This document shows, piece by piece, positions 12,559-24,190 of a stretch of DNA of 64,000 bases (its first letter is position 1; the number at the start of each line of letters is the position of its first letter). Both the position numbers and the translations under genes were made by a program. Location: positions 11,354,252 to 11,418,251 of the forward strand of contig OX328097.1 in the NCBI GenBank assembly GCA_946811185.2, in the 5' to 3' direction. The stretch comes from Hippopus hippopus (taxonomy: Eukaryota > Mollusca > Bivalvia > Cardiida > Cardiidae). The notes beneath the pieces are model-generated. The model did no database searches. It had not been told where the DNA came from and saw only the letters and a program-made list of their open reading frames with translations.

Positions 12559-12705
12559 GACAGAGAGAGAGAGACAGACAGACAGACAGAGAGAGAGAGA
12601 GACAGAGAGTCAGACAGACAGACAGACAGATAGAGACAGAGTGGGGTCAGAGAAAGCGAAAACGAGAGAGACAGACAGAGAGAGGGAGACAAAGACAGAG
12701 GTCGT
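12522..12705. repeat. GA/GACA-rich simple repeat
   Basis: Imperfect (GA)n mixed with (GACA)n for about 180 bases. It creates an artificial Arg/Glu-rich open frame that is not a gene. Confidence 0.95.
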
Positions 12706-13059
12706 AGTCCTGTTTATTTCAATGCTGACAGGTCTAGGTTGATAGATGACATTTTATTGTATTCTTCTGAAATGGATTGAAACGTCCTTAATGTCATTTC
12801 AGTTCCCAAGATAAATACTTAACATTTCTAAACAAATACGAACCAAGTTTAAGCATTTGAAAACATTAAGGGAAAGGAGCAATTTCTTGTAGCCATTACG
12901 GGAAAAGGAGGCATATCTTGTAGCAAGCAGACGCTACTTTTCTTGTCGTTGAAGAATACTATTTTCCTACCCTTCAAATGTTATGTCTGTGTATATTGTA
13001 CTGGTATTTGGTAAATCTGAAAACACACTGTACAGTAATAACTTAACCACCTATCATAC

Positions 13060-13196
13060 AGACATACAGAAAGTGCTTGTAACTAGCATTTTATCCTTTT
13101 TCCACAAAATTTTCTACCATTCTAAGGAAAAAAGAACATCATTTCAGCTAATTTTAAAGTGTCTGCAAATGCATCCAAAATGAATGTTTGGCAAAG
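13060..13196 (-). repeat. H1 MITE, one half
   Basis: TGCTTGTAACTAGCATTTTA, then GTCTGCAAATGCATCC and GTTTGGCAAAGAGTTAA. It directly adjoins an H2 copy with shared TTAA. Confidence 0.65.
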
Positions 13197-13384
13197 AGTT
13201 AAACTAGGCTGCTGAGCGCGACTCAATGGCCTTCTTCGGACAGTGTAGATCTGATCTTTGGTCTACACTCTCCGATAAAGAAATTTTTTTCTCTCTCCAA
13301 AAAATCAGTTTGAAATAGCAACATTTGGCTCTCTACTATCGGTTTGAAAATTTCATTTAACGTATTTCGCAGTATAAGAGTTAA
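13196..13384 (+). repeat. H2 MITE
   Basis: TTAAACTAGGCTGCTGAGCG start, hairpin TCTGATCTTTGGTCTACAC, and GTATAAGAGTTAAC end. About 30 bases of the usual core hairpin are deleted. Confidence 0.75.
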
Positions 13385-13407
13385 CAACAATCTTGATGTG
13401 CAGGAGA

Positions 13408-13446
13408 CCCCCCCCCCCCTCCCCCCCTCCCCCCCCAAAAAAAAAG
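13408..13446. repeat. Poly(C)/poly(A) low-complexity tract
   Basis: Runs of C interrupted by T, followed by nine or more A. Confidence 0.9.
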
Positions 13447-14039
13447 AGAAACACTAAGCAGTATCACTTGAAAGTTATGATACCCTCAGGGGACCATTTC
13501 CAGTCGTTTAATCCAATTAGTGAAGCGTTGTATATAGTCTCTTACTAAATTAGATTGTCAACAAAAGCTCAATTTCACACTGCCGCGGACACAATTTCCT
13601 TTGGGATTACGGCTTTATGAAATCTTCTTACAGACGAGAGGATAAGTCTATGTATATTTATATAAAAAAGGAATCAGGCACATATGTTACGCAATATTTG
13701 AAGTGCGTTTTTTATTATTCTGCAGACGATTCCAATTCAATGTTAATTTTTTCTGGGATTTTTAGTGAAAAATATTATTTTCTGCAGATAACTTTCCCTT
13801 GTCTTCCGGCATACCACTTCTGAAAATACTGACTAACAAAACAAAGCTGAAAATGGTCGTTATGAATAATTTTTAACTTTTCAACCACAAACACACATGT
13901 ATAAGTAACGTTATATATCTTTAAGTAATGTTGTTTGTCCATATCGCGTAAGTATGTTTCGATGTTTGATACAATACGTGTCTTAATGGGTCAGGGCTTT
14001 ATCAATATAATGAATTTTTCAAGGCGATCATATGAAACC

Positions 14040-14220
14040 TAAAAATTGTGATTTTAAACTTCTTTTCGAAAGTTCGAATCCAGTGAAGGGCGGGAGTCAA
14101 CCCTTTGGGGCTACCCACATCTCGGCGCAAGCACTAGTCTAATTGTGGTTTTAAGGAGGCAAGCATCGGGAGTTATTGAAATAGGTTGTAAGAACTTGTT
14201 TCGCATCAGTATCAATGTAA
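14040..14220 (+). repeat. Dispersed repeat with tRNA box-B-like start (pair with 23290-23460)
   Basis: AAAGTTCGAATCCAGTG, then TTTAAGGAGGCAAGCATCG and GAACTTGTTTCGCATC. The sister copy has GGTTCGAATTCCGTG, TTAGGAGGCGGTCATCG and GAACATGTTTCACAATC. Possibly an old SINE missing its 5' end. Confidence 0.55.
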
Positions 14221-14504
14221 AATAAATGGGTTTAGATTATACTGAAAATTCAAACGGTAGTGCACGGCGAACCACTGGTTAAAATCATTTTGAATTTAGT
14301 CACCTAGCAATATTGATTCAATCTTTTACAAAGAGAAAAACGTGAAACGGAGGAGATATACTAGATAAAACTATATATTCCATAGAAATGCCCCACCACA
14401 ATCCATCAAACCGTCGTATCGCCAGTGTATGAAATATGGATTAAATAATGATAGTAATAGTGCCTCGAACAGACATTAAGCCTTATGGCACAGGGCCCGG
14501 TTTC

Positions 14505-14600
14505 AAATGCTTTTGCGGGCAGTGTAGATCCAAGATCAGACTGCACAAAACGTGCAGTCTGATCTTGGATCTACACTTCCCGTTTTTTTGTTACGTATTC
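14505..14600. repeat. H2 hairpin core
   Basis: AGTGTAGATCCAAGATCAGA pairs with TCTGATCTTGGATCTACACT around CTGCACAAAACGTGCAG. The long stem is almost perfect. Terminal TTAA ends are not visible. Confidence 0.8.
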
Positions 14601-14827
14601 TGGTCCGGACAATCTTGAAATAGGAATAGTTTGTCTGTTTTTCCTAGTTAAGGAGGTCCATTTCAGTAATTCAGCGGTATAAGGGACAAGAGCTTTTTGC
14701 CTTTTTACCTTAAATCAATTTGTTTATTGTGGCTTGGATAAATGTACATCACATGGTCTGCTAAATTGTCTTTCTGGCCGACTACACGAAAAAACAGGAA
14801 AACAATGCTTTTACATGATTTTTTTGT

Positions 14828-15178
14828 GAAAGATACATCTTCACTCGTTTTCATCCAGTTTTTTTAACCGTTTTTTTTTTTTCCTTTATTTTATGAAACT
14901 ATAATCACTCTTGTATCTTCTTGCTAAATATTGCCCCTGATGGTTGCAAGGTTGCACAGATTACGGCAGATAGAAAATGCATTTCATTTTATTGCGGCTA
15001 GCCATAGACATAACAACCACAGTTTCCGGTTTAAATCGAAGACAAATCCCTAGTTTCTTTACCCCATACACCTTATATTGATTTTTTTATCTACGTTTAC
15101 ACAGATGACTAGATTATAACACCGTCAAGTTTTAACAGCGTTTGTTTACTCTCTGGCTGTACAGATGTCTCTTTAAAT
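14828..15178 (+). repeat. M5 element, copy 1
   Basis: Begins near GATACATCTTCACTC and ends GATGTCTCTTTAAATG. Shared internal blocks with 27614-27965 are TATAATCACTCTTGTATCTT, GCTAAATATTGCCCC and GCACAGATTACG. The copy at 21430-21782 is inverted. Confidence 0.8.
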
Positions 15179-15235
15179 GTACTAGAGGGCCGAACACTGG
15201 TCGATCGCAGATAGTTGCCAAGTACCTGCGTGGCC

Positions 15236-15345
15236 TGTAATCACCAACCATCCTTAATTGTATATTTAGTCTTATTCTAGACTAAGAGAGTAATACAATA
15301 TCTGATTAGCTCAACCGTTTGGTGTTACTTTGAATATTCTAATGA
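15236..15345. repeat. P1 palindromic MITE, degraded
   Basis: TAATCACCAACCATCCTTAA start, ATCTGATTAGCTCAACCG and TTGGTGTTACTTTGAATATT. The right arm is mostly lost. Confidence 0.7.
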
Positions 15346-15349
15346 AAGA

Positions 15350-16379
15350 AAAAGGGAAAAATGTAATGGAAGGGAAGGAAAAAAAAAAAATGCGGTACAT
15401 GACGGCAATGCACTTGTTGCTGCTAAAACAATTGCGACCTTTCATGTCTGTGCTTGTAACAAGCACTTGCTTCTTATAGAGACCTATAAAGTTGTTTTTG
15501 TTTTTTTCATAAATCAAAGTTTCTTGTAGAGCGCCGACAACTAAAACTAGATGCTTAAAAAAACTGTAAGGTTACATTCAGTAAAGAAAAAAATGGACGT
15601 TTAAATAACAGGATGGTCGTTTTACAGTCGGTAACTCCGTCTATTTTTATAAAATCAGGTATGACGTCATCGTGCTGATCTGAAAACAGATGAACGTTAC
15701 AATCGACGAGTATTACTGACCATGTGACATTCCCGGACCTCTTGGCGAAACTCTGGCGCAAAATCTAAAAAGTACATAAAGAGGCTACGTGTCTTTTTTC
15801 ACTGTTGTCCTTTCCTTCTTTATTGATGGTTTGCCAGCTATCGCCTTAGTTAATGCAGTGATGAATCATTCTTGAAGTTTGATGAAATATAAAAAGTCTG
15901 AATTATCCCCTTTGAGTTTCAAAATTTCTCCCTTTCCTTAAAGTATTTCAAAATCTTTGCTATCACCTGTAGGTGTTACGACTCCAAGGACCCGGTATAG
16001 TTACAGTATCCCCGAATGATAGAAAGTTATCGTAAGGCTGTAAAAATTAAGTTAAAGTTCTGTTCGTGTGAAAAAGGCACCGATATTTTATAACACATTT
16101 CAAAGAATTTAGGTTCTTTTTTTACTTTGATTTCTAGAGCCACTACTCCATGTACAGTATTTTTTTTTTTTTAAACAATGCTCTTTACAGTAAATAATTC
16201 GAAGTAACAGATATTTCGGACTATAGTGCGGTTGGATGATTCAGTTCAGTACGTGTTTAGATACATGTAGCATTGTATCATTGTATGGCATCCGAGGAAA
16301 CTTTTTTTTTTTAATTCGTTACAACGTAACAGTACAAACTGGTTTTGGATAATCTTACGTAACATCTCGCCTCAACCAG
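15350..16379. other. Non-coding
   Basis: One TGACGTCA-type site lies near 15661. No repeat seen elsewhere in the window. Confidence 0.5.
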
Positions 16380-16585
16380 CCTAACCCTTAAGTGTTAAGC
16401 TTTACTTGATGTGCTTTTGCAGACATTGTACATCAAGATCGGACTGCACAAAATCACGAAACATGCAGTCCGATCTTGCATCGACATTGTCCGATACCGT
16501 GTAAGTTTTTCCGGCAAAACGGACATTGATATCGCAAAAATAGGGGTTTTGTTATTTGCTGGAAGTTTTTAATTCATTAAGGGTA
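16380..16585. repeat. H2 MITE
   Basis: CTAACCCTTAAGTGTTAAGC start and TTCATTAAGGGTAA end. Stem ATCAAGATCGGACTGCAC pairs with TGCAGTCCGATCTTGCATC. Confidence 0.75.
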
Positions 16586-16987
16586 AATATATGGCTTTGA
16601 TCCACGCAGGGATTTCTATCATTTCTGGAAATCATAATTGGAAATAAAAAAACGTAGACGTATACCATTCCTGGAAGTCCAATATATCACAAGAATAGAA
16701 TCATAAAACAAAATCATTATCGACTGTAAATAAACGATCGTGAGAACAAAGGCAAGTGAAGAACCAGGCAACAAGTGATTATAAAATGCGATAACTGTAC
16801 GAAATGAATTTTGTTGACCCATTGTGTTGTAGTTTGTACATATAGGGTAAAAATCTAAAAATCTATATGAAAATGTGTGGTATACACATTGGAGGAAAAA
16901 TCAGCACACAAATTCGAATCCAGTCGAACTGGTGTTTGTTTTCATTTGAACAAATTTTGTAGTCTATTACGTTATAATACAAGACAA

Positions 16988-17175
16988 GGGTCCTTATTCA
17001 TCAACAATTCTTAAAAACATTCTTATTGTGATTAGAGATTTAGAAAGTAACACAACATCTGATTGGCTAAACCAAATGGTTTAGCCAATCAGGAGTTGTG
17101 TTACTTTCAAATTTAGAAAATTCTTGATAATAGGGCAAAGGAAGGTCTCAAGAATGCTAGGTGAATGTGAACCTA
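16988..17175. repeat. P1 palindromic MITE
   Basis: AACACAACATCTGATTGGCT, then AAACCAAATGGTTTAGCC and AATCAGGAGTTGTGTTAC. Both arms are present and the outer ends are diverged. Confidence 0.88.
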
Positions 17176-18254
17176 GGTGTCCAAAAACATTACGTGCCGA
17201 ACAAGACTCCAGTCATTTGCTAGTATTTTTCACATATTACTAAAGTGGAAGGTTATTATCTTCTACCGTGTTTGTTGGTAGTTTTTCTTCGATTTGGTAC
17301 ACAGACGGGAATAAATTAATAAATGTTAAGAGAGATTTAAAGTTTGCAGCTTTGTGGGGGGGGGGTTGCTATTGTAATCATCATCGCCGTGGAATGCCCA
17401 AGTGAATACATTGAGCAGATGTGATTGGTCAATGAAACTTATCGATCGGCTTTTTAAATAACGACGAGCTCCTAAAAAAAGGCATTGACCAATCAACTTC
17501 GTTCAAATTGATCGCCGTGGTATTAAGATTTCCATTACACAGTGGACGGAGTCAAATTGTCCGCCTCCAAAGGTTCGACCTTTATAACGCTCAAAAAATT
17601 ATCAAAGTGTCCTATTCTACAATTTTGTACCAGATCAAAGATGTATTACATCAGAAAATGATGAGAATCATGATTTTTTCCCTGTTAAGGTAAGAAGGAT
17701 GTAAAAAAAAAAAACAACAACAACAAAAAACTACAGACAAATGACAGGGAATGGTGCTTGGCAGCCACTCGTAATACAGTTGGACACCTTGTCTTATATA
17801 TCAGAGGGCGTTGATTTTTTTTTTTTAATATGATAATAACACAAGCCCGTGGAATGCTAAACTAGTACTAACGAAGTACGGTTTTTTCAGGGAGACGCCC
17901 CGGATCCTGTCGGCAGCGGGGGAGGCATAGTTCCCCCCTCTCGGCTCTTCGTGTCTCAGGTAATGCCCATGGCGTTACTCGTGCACACATACTAGTTCTT
18001 GGCTCTAAAAGGACTAATACAAGAATTTTACGTATAGTTCGAATAGTACCAGTGACATTCAACGCCCACTGCGCTGTGACAAAATATGTTGAAAATGCAT
18101 TTCAGAACCTTAGTGATTTTGTACTTAAATCACTCTTTTCCTTTTTAATTAATTTTATCTATCTTTCTGATAACATCAGTCTCGAAAATTTGCAACTGCA
18201 ACTTTGAAATAGTTCTTCTTTAGACGTAGCAACAACGATTCTACCACGGAATAT
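17176..18254. other. Non-coding with a GC-rich patch
   Basis: GATTGGTCAATG (17429) and CATTGACCAATC (17483) are inverted CCAAT boxes about 50 bases apart. 17880-17990 is noticeably GC-rich (CCGGATCCTGTCGGCAGCGG) and unlike its surroundings. The cause is unknown. Confidence 0.4.
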
Positions 18255-18450
18255 TATAAATAAATAAATAAATAAATAAACGAATAAATAAATAAATGAA
18301 TAAATAAATAAAAAGATAATAGAAACTATACATGTATTTATCATCAGAATTAGAAATGAATTAATTAATTTATTAATTAATAAAGATAAATAAATAAATA
18401 AATAAATAAATAAGATTAGGAAAAAAAAAAAAATAATAATGATAATAATA
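18255..18450. repeat. (AAAT)n-rich simple repeat
   Basis: Interrupted AAAT/AATA tetranucleotide runs, with a (TAA)n stretch and poly(A). Confidence 0.93.
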
Positions 18451-18664
18451 ATAGTGCATGTTACAATATACATATAATAATAAATAACTTTGGTATATTC
18501 AAAACACAAATTTTATTGTTTCCTTTATGTTAGAAACCTACCAGCAAAGGCAGATACGGAGCGGTGACTAAAAAAGGGTATTATTTGCATACACTAGGCC
18601 TGCCCTAGTGGGCAAATAGTCGTCAACTAGAAACAGAAGTATAATGAAAAGCTGCCTATTGATC

Positions 18665-18895
18665 TTAAACCATTACCAAACAATTCCGTGTCGTCACGAC
18701 CCTTGCAAAGTAGGCTTTTGAAAACATTGTTGGAAAAGAAGAAAATGCTGGTTACCAGCATTTTCTTCTTTTCCGACAATATGTTCCATCCTTTCCAATT
18801 AAAATCCTAAAGATTGCGCATCGTTCCCTTTGTCGTCTGCAAGTCCTTTGAATTTGGACTGACCTAAAATTTTGTCGTCTGGCAAAGAGTGAAAC
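18665..18895 (-). repeat. H1 MITE, full length
   Basis: The hairpin GAAAATGCTGGTTACCAGCA, then TTTTCTTCTTTTCC, has a near-perfect stem. Right end TTTTGTCGTCTGGCAAAGAG. Confidence 0.88.
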
Positions 18896-19204
18896 AATTC
18901 GATCCTCTAATTCATTCATCGTTATCGTTCGTTTGTAAAATGGCGATGTTTATCACTGACCGCTTATGGACTAGATTTGCTTTCATATCTGATACTTTTG
19001 TTTCAACCAATTGGTCGGGTATTCCCATGTGAGGTAGCTTACAATGCACTCCTCCTTTTCGACGCCGATTCTCGGTCAATGATGCATTTTTGTGCTTTGT
19101 TGTCGTTGCTATTATATGTTATATAGCGCTTTTTTCTTCAAATACCGGTACTTCCTTCTTCTGGCTTCAACTTTGTTTTAAGTGATTGTTCAAATAAGCT
19201 ACCA

Positions 19205-19497
19205 CCGAGCCTGGTAGCTGGGTCGATTATGTACTTGAGACCAGGGAGTCACCTTGCATGGCCAATTTTCCAAAGACTGATTGTTTTTACGACAGGATTC
19301 ATTCGTCTCTCACTGCTAATCATTTTTTGGATATGTTAGTTATGTTGGAAAGCAGCCAGTGGCTTGGAAAGAACATTGTGTGAAGTACTGGTACAAGAAA
19401 CTCCTGTAAAGTATGGAAAGGTGCACTGGCCCCCGCGATGTAGCTGAAATAATATTGAAAACGGCGTTAAACACCATACAAGCAAACAATCGAATAA
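19205..19497 (+). mobile_element. SINE-A with decayed tRNA head
   Basis: GAGCCTGGTAGCTGGGTCG (box A region), then GACAGGATTCATTCG, GGAAAGCAGCCAGTGGCTTG, AAGTACTGGTACAAGAAACT, and GCGTTAAACACCATACAAGC at the end. Box B is damaged. Confidence 0.85.
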
Positions 19498-19870
19498 GCA
19501 AACACAACTGAATAAGGTATAAAAATAGGACCAATTGCAGAATTAATCTAGATCAACTGTCTTCTTTCAAAGACACAACAGCGCTGGATAAGCAGGAGGT
19601 ACATGAAGTTTGACATCACAAAATGGTAAAAGCGCAGTGTCGTCTTAAATACAACGCCCTTCACTTTGTATCTTTCAGCAGAGCCCCACATACCACGATT
19701 TTTTTTTACCACAATGTTTGAAATTGTATACATACATTTAATCTTTATTTGTAAATCGCCGTAAGTAATCCTCTCTTAAGTGCATTCAGTGCTTCCTTTT
19801 ATGTGTCTGAATGGGTCATTCCAGTCCATGCGTCGATTTGAATGATTGAAATGAAGAGAATTTAAAAATC

Positions 19871-20045
19871 TGGGCCCGTGTTCACCAACCATATTAAAAG
19901 CATTTATAGTCTTATTCTACATTTAGAAAGTAATATAAATTCTAATTGACTAAAGCGTTTAGTTTAGCCAATTAGAACTTATGTTAATTTCTAAAGTTTG
20001 AAAATTCTTGAGAAATTGCAGTAAGAATGATTGTTGAATAGGGAC
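19871..20045. repeat. P1 palindromic MITE, diverged
   Basis: GCCCGTGTTCACCAACCAT start. The core TTCTAATTGACTAAAGCG, then TTTAGTTTAGCCAATTAGAA, has lost one CCAAT box. Confidence 0.8.
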
Positions 20046-20659
20046 TTTGGTTTCCAAGAAGCGCAGTTAACATAGCAAATTCTGAAGAAAGTTCTACTTG
20101 AGATTACTTGAGATTATTTTCTTATGAAATGAAGCATAACCATTACAGTCACATTTTGAGATTCTTTTGGGTGGTATCGCTGACTATTCCTGGCCCTGTG
20201 ATTCTTGCATGACTATCAGTCTCACTGCATACAGAGATATTAAAAGTGTGTCATGTAAACTTTGAAAATCGAATCTTTGATTAACCAGCCAGTTCTCTGT
20301 TTTGACATTTCGATGACAAACATTTGTGATAAACTTCCCTCACTACAATCCAATTCTAATTTGATGTTTTATATTGTATTATAGAGCGAAAGGTTTGTCA
20401 AGACACAAGTGCCTGTGATTTTGAACGTAGGTTTAACCTTTTTCGCCGAATTTACAAGTTGTTATACTTGTTGTATGTGATAAACGTTTAAATGTAACTT
20501 CAAAAATTAACCATACTAAATCATCACTTTCAACACTGGTTACTGTTACCAAATTTTCTGACGGTCCAAAATCTCATCAGGTACCAAATTTGAAATATTA
20601 ACGACCTTTAAGGATGTAAAAGATATCTGGCGATGTTTTGCCATCAGTGAAGATCAAAA

Positions 20660-21058
20660 TTATAGGGCACAAAATTGCACGATGTCTGATATTGATATTC
20701 AGGCAAAACCGCTTTTGAAGCCTTTTGAAAACTGTGTTGGAAAACGAGAAAATGCTTGTTACTAGTATTTTCTCCATTTCTAACAATATTATCTATGTAC
20801 ATGTAGTTTAAACGTATCTTAGTGCCATTATACATGTCAACAGAAAAGACACATACACCAAAACATCGACTACGTGTAATGATACATTTACATTGGAAAA
20901 GGGGTCTGGCCACAAGTTCTTACAAACTTAGGCTCGGCCATTCCCCTTGCACTGTGTTCTATCCTGTCACAGACAAATGCCCTGATTTGAGCCATATACA
21001 ATTTGTCGTCCGCAAATCCTTTGAATTTCGGCAAGACTGAAGTTTCATCCTCCAGTAA
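20660..21058 (-). repeat. H1 MITE interrupted by a second repeat
   Basis: The left portion to about 20790 holds AAAATGCTTGTTACTAGTAT. The right portion from 20957 continues TTCTATCCTGTCACAGACAA, then TTTGTCGTCCGCAAATCC. The roughly 165 bases between them contain the GGTCTGGCCACAAGTTCT repeat also found at 33778-33880. Confidence 0.75.
20840..20950 (+). repeat. ~100-bp dispersed repeat (pair with 33778-33880)
   Basis: ATTGGAAAAGGGGTCTGGCC, then ACAAGTTCT and CGGCCATT, matches the copy shortly after the PAS exon at about 80 percent by eye. Confidence 0.7.
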
Positions 21059-21429
21059 ATGATTACAACCGTTGAAAACAAATCTCACAATATCCGATTT
21101 GGCAGCAAAAATAGTTAAATACAGACAATGACATTGTAGTTCTCGATTGATTTCGCAAGACGGAATGAACTAATCGATTGTCAATAACACAGACCCCACA
21201 GGTAGATTGTTCCTTATCTCTCTCCGGTATTTATCACAGCAACTGTTCAATTCATAACAAATGCTGAACTTTACTTGAGATTTGTTTTTCCAAACGTAAG
21301 TCCAGAACCGTATCACGTGTCGAAATGCCATGTGATATAAATAGCCGAGCAGTTTGACAGATACTTTTTCCTTGTATGTATTGGTCTAAATTTAGTCAAA
21401 GTAAAAATGATTCTCGAACGGTTTTTTTT

Positions 21430-21782
21430 AAAGAAACATCCGTACAGCTTTTAAGAGAAAAATGCTGTTAAAACTTGAAATCTTGTTGAATGGCTAAAGT
21501 GTTTAAAAATAGATGAATTAAAATTATATATGGTGTAAAGGATAGAAAAACACAAGGTATTTGTCCTCATTTAAAACCGGAAACGACAACAGCGATTGCT
21601 TTGAAGGCCATCAAAACACGAAATGCATTTTCTATCCTTCGTAATCTGTGCAGTTTTGCAGCCATGAGTGGCAATATTTGACAAAAAGATACAAGACTGA
21701 TTACACTTTTATAAAATAAGGATGAAATTGTTTAAAAACTGGCTGAAAACTGGCTGAAACTGATTATCGATGTATCTTTAAG
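21430..21782 (-). repeat. M5 element, inverted copy
   Basis: Starts TTTAAAGAAACATCC and ends GATGTATCTTTAAG. The reverse strand carries AAATATTGCCACTCATGGC and CACAGATTACGAAGG. Confidence 0.8.
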
Positions 21783-21917
21783 GCATTGTCATACGTGGTT
21801 TTAATCAGCCTCAAGGAAGTTCTTGGATACTACTTACACTCGAATTTTTTAAATGAATAGCGATAAATGATAAAAAAAAAAAAAAGGAAAAAGTACTACA
21901 AGATGTTGTGACATAAA

Positions 21918-22190
21918 CATGAGCCATACTCTGGCAAAAGGGGATTTAATACATCTGTAATGCATTTTACCAAGCAAGACATAAAATAATGCACGGATCC
22001 ATAAAAATCAATTTTGTCTATAAACCGACTAACTCATGAGTTAGACTGGTCCTTTGACATACAGAAAACTGATCAATAGCGAAAAGTTCCTTCCAGGTTA
22101 GCCTGCGCGGAGTGCGCAGGCTGACCTGAATCGATACTTTTCGCAAATGCATTAAGCCTCCTTTTCACAGAGCATTGTTCGTAATGTAAT
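21918..22190 (-). repeat. H3 MITE, full length
   Basis: GAGCCATACTCTGGCAAAAG start and CTTTTCACAGAGCATTG end. Hairpin AGGTTAGCCTGCGCGGAG, then TGCGCAGGCTGACCTG. Confidence 0.88.
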
Positions 22191-22255
22191 TATTGATCCC
22201 CGTATCCTCCATGGTTCGGAAGTGCTAATGGAGAAGATTAGGTGGATATAAGACA

Positions 22256-22432
22256 GGTATCCAACATTATCCAACGGTCTTGTTCTAGATTTAAAAGTAA
22301 CACACCTTAAGATTGGCTAAACCAGTCGGTTTAGCCAATCAGAAGGTGTGTTACTTTAAAATTTTGAAAACACTAGAGAACAAGACTGAAACTATTCTTC
22401 AGAATGGTTGGTAAATACAGAGACCCTGGGAG
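22256..22432. repeat. P1 palindromic MITE
   Basis: Near-perfect core: AGATTGGCTAAACCAGTC, then GGTTTAGCCAATCAGAAGG. The outer end TGGTTGGTAAATACAGAGAC is kept on the right only. Confidence 0.88.
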
Positions 22433-22484
22433 TATAAGTTACCCGAAGCTGCTACCTTTTTATATTGTTCATTCGCAAAACAAA

Positions 22485-22915
22485 CAAGAAATATCTTTAA
22501 AGAAAGATTGACGGCGTAACAGATACTGGAATATGAATATTGAAACTCTTTCGAGGCTCAATATGAAGTAAAATACTGAAAAGTGACCTCACGACAATTG
22601 TCTCTTTTTTTTCGCCGTTTTCCATTTTGTTGAAAAGTAGCATTGAGTATAGCGTATGAAAATATTAAATTTTCCAAATAGAATCAGAAAAGGGTCATTC
22701 TCTACTAAATTAATTCGCTACAGCATGAATCAAGGCCGCGTGGTATCTATTACCGGTGTAAATAGTGGTTTCATTCATTCTTAGGCATATATGGCAGCAG
22801 GGCCCGCCGAATAAACATGTGCAATTTTTTTACCAATTGCAAATTACCACGTCTTCATTTTTTATCGGTACCAAGAAGTTGGTCAAAAGCCAGCTCATTC
22901 AGCTACGCCGAAAAA
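22485..22915 (+). repeat. Dispersed 450-bp repeat, copy 2 (pair with 8612-9078)
   Basis: Same block order as copy 1, including TGGAATATGAATATTGAAAC, GCAGGGCCCGCCGAATAAAC and ATTCAGCTACGCCGAAAAAT. Roughly 75-80 percent alike by eye with small gaps. Confidence 0.8.
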
Positions 22916-22984
22916 TGAAAGGGTCAGGGATATATCCATTGAACACATGGAAAGCATTGCAGTGACAACCAATTGCGTTAGACG

Positions 22985-23225
22985 GATATTCTTCAAAGTA
23001 TCATGAAACTGAAACACGCCCCATCAGCAATGTGGAAGATTAAACCAGATAACAAAACTCTAGACTTCTCCATATTAGAAGTATTTGAAGCGAAATATTT
23101 AAATGTGATTGAAATAATGGCAGTTGTCTTTGGAAAGGTAGAAAACATTGATGGAAAAGGATAAAATGATGTTATTAGCATTTTATCCTTTTCTGATAAT
23201 ATTGTCAAATGGACTTTTATCTCAA
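22985..23225 (+). repeat. H1 MITE, diverged
   Basis: AACAAAACTCTAGACTTCTC, then GAAAACATTGATGGAAAAGG and a decayed core GATGTTATTAGCATTTTATC. Confidence 0.7.
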
Positions 23226-23289
23226 CGTCGTTTAACCTGCGATTGTTTTGTAAAGGGGTTTATATGAGTGATATATGTGCGACAGTAGT

Positions 23290-23460
23290 GTAGAGTTTGA
23301 GGTTAACTTTCTAAAATCAGGTTTCGGGTTCGAATTCCGTGATTAGCGGGTTTGGAAGTACTCACATATGATGGGAGTACTATTAAATTCTTTAGGAGGC
23401 GGTCATCGAGAGTGATTAATTTATCAGAACATGTTTCACAATCGATCTAGAATTAAACCT
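23290..23460 (+). repeat. Dispersed repeat with box-B-like start (pair with 14040-14220)
   Basis: GGGTTCGAATTCCGTGATTA, then TTAGGAGGCGGTCATCGAG. Confidence 0.55.
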
Positions 23461-23690
23461 ATACCACACAATCCTGAGTTTTTACGACTTTGAAGAAGAC
23501 GCCTTTTGAAAACATTGTGGGAAAAGGAGAAAATGCTGGTAACCATTATTTTCCCCTTTTTCCCACAATCTTTTCTACCCCGTTCAAAGACAAATTCCAC
23601 TATTTGAGCCACCTTAATACTAGTATTGTCGTCTACAAATGCTTTTACTTTGGATAAGTCTACATTTTTCTCGTGTGGTAAAGGGTTTAT
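23461..23690 (-). repeat. H1 MITE, full length
   Basis: CCACACAATCCTGAGTTTT left end and GTGTGGTAAAGGGTT right end. Core AAAATGCTGGTAACCATTAT. Confidence 0.85.
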
Positions 23691-23730
23691 AGGCTTAAAC
23701 TCAACTATAAATGAAATACGTGTGTATATA

Positions 23731-24190
23731 TAGAGGATATTTGTTTTTTTCGGTGAAAGATCGAAATTTATTTCATCTCGTGAACACCATCGGTAATATT
23801 TTCACTCGTGGGCCCAGCCACGAGTGAAAATATTACCGATGGTGTTCACGAGATGAAATAAATTTCGATCTTTCACCGAAAAAAAACAAATAATCTATTT
23901 ATTTCATGCTTTTAACCCTTTCTGGGAAGAACTTTATCAAAATCCAATACAGTCTTTTCAGTTATTCCCCGTGGTGTACCCCCTCCGCATAAAAACGCAT
24001 TACAATATTACGTCAAGCGCGAGAAATGTAAGGTAAATGACATCATATTTCCATCTGGTTGTGAGTCACGCGCATTTTACCTAGGTAACTAGAATATAAA
24101 AATCGGTATTTTCACTGGTTGTACCCATGGAATATCGAAAAATATTTTCACCGCTATTTCTCGATATCCTACCGGAAAGCATGAAATAAA
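23731..24190 (+). mobile_element. FB1 foldback element, copy A
   Basis: A composite of two parts. The first is a ~154-base hairpin (23739-23892) whose arms TTTGTTTTTTTCGGTGAAAG...ATTTTCACTCGTGG match almost base for base around a GCCCAG loop. The second is a ~300-base body, starting TTTATTTCATGCTTTTAACC and ending GGAAAGCATGAAATAAAT, with short inverted ends. Other copies are at 41450, 42753 and 55503. Confidence 0.9.

Noticed and set aside
12498..12707. Arg/Glu/Asp-rich frame
   Set aside because: It is the translation of a GA/GACA simple repeat.
17429..17494. Inverted CCAAT boxes as a P1 copy
   Set aside because: Surrounding bases do not match the P1 arms. The spacing differs and the pair is likely chance or another element.
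18159..18509. 116-codon Ile/Phe/Tyr-rich minus frame resembling a membrane protein
   Set aside because: Produced by AAAT/TAAT tetranucleotide repeats.
20888..21088. 66-codon minus frame with Cys and Arg-rich end
   Set aside because: It spans the boundary of an H1 MITE and an inserted repeat.
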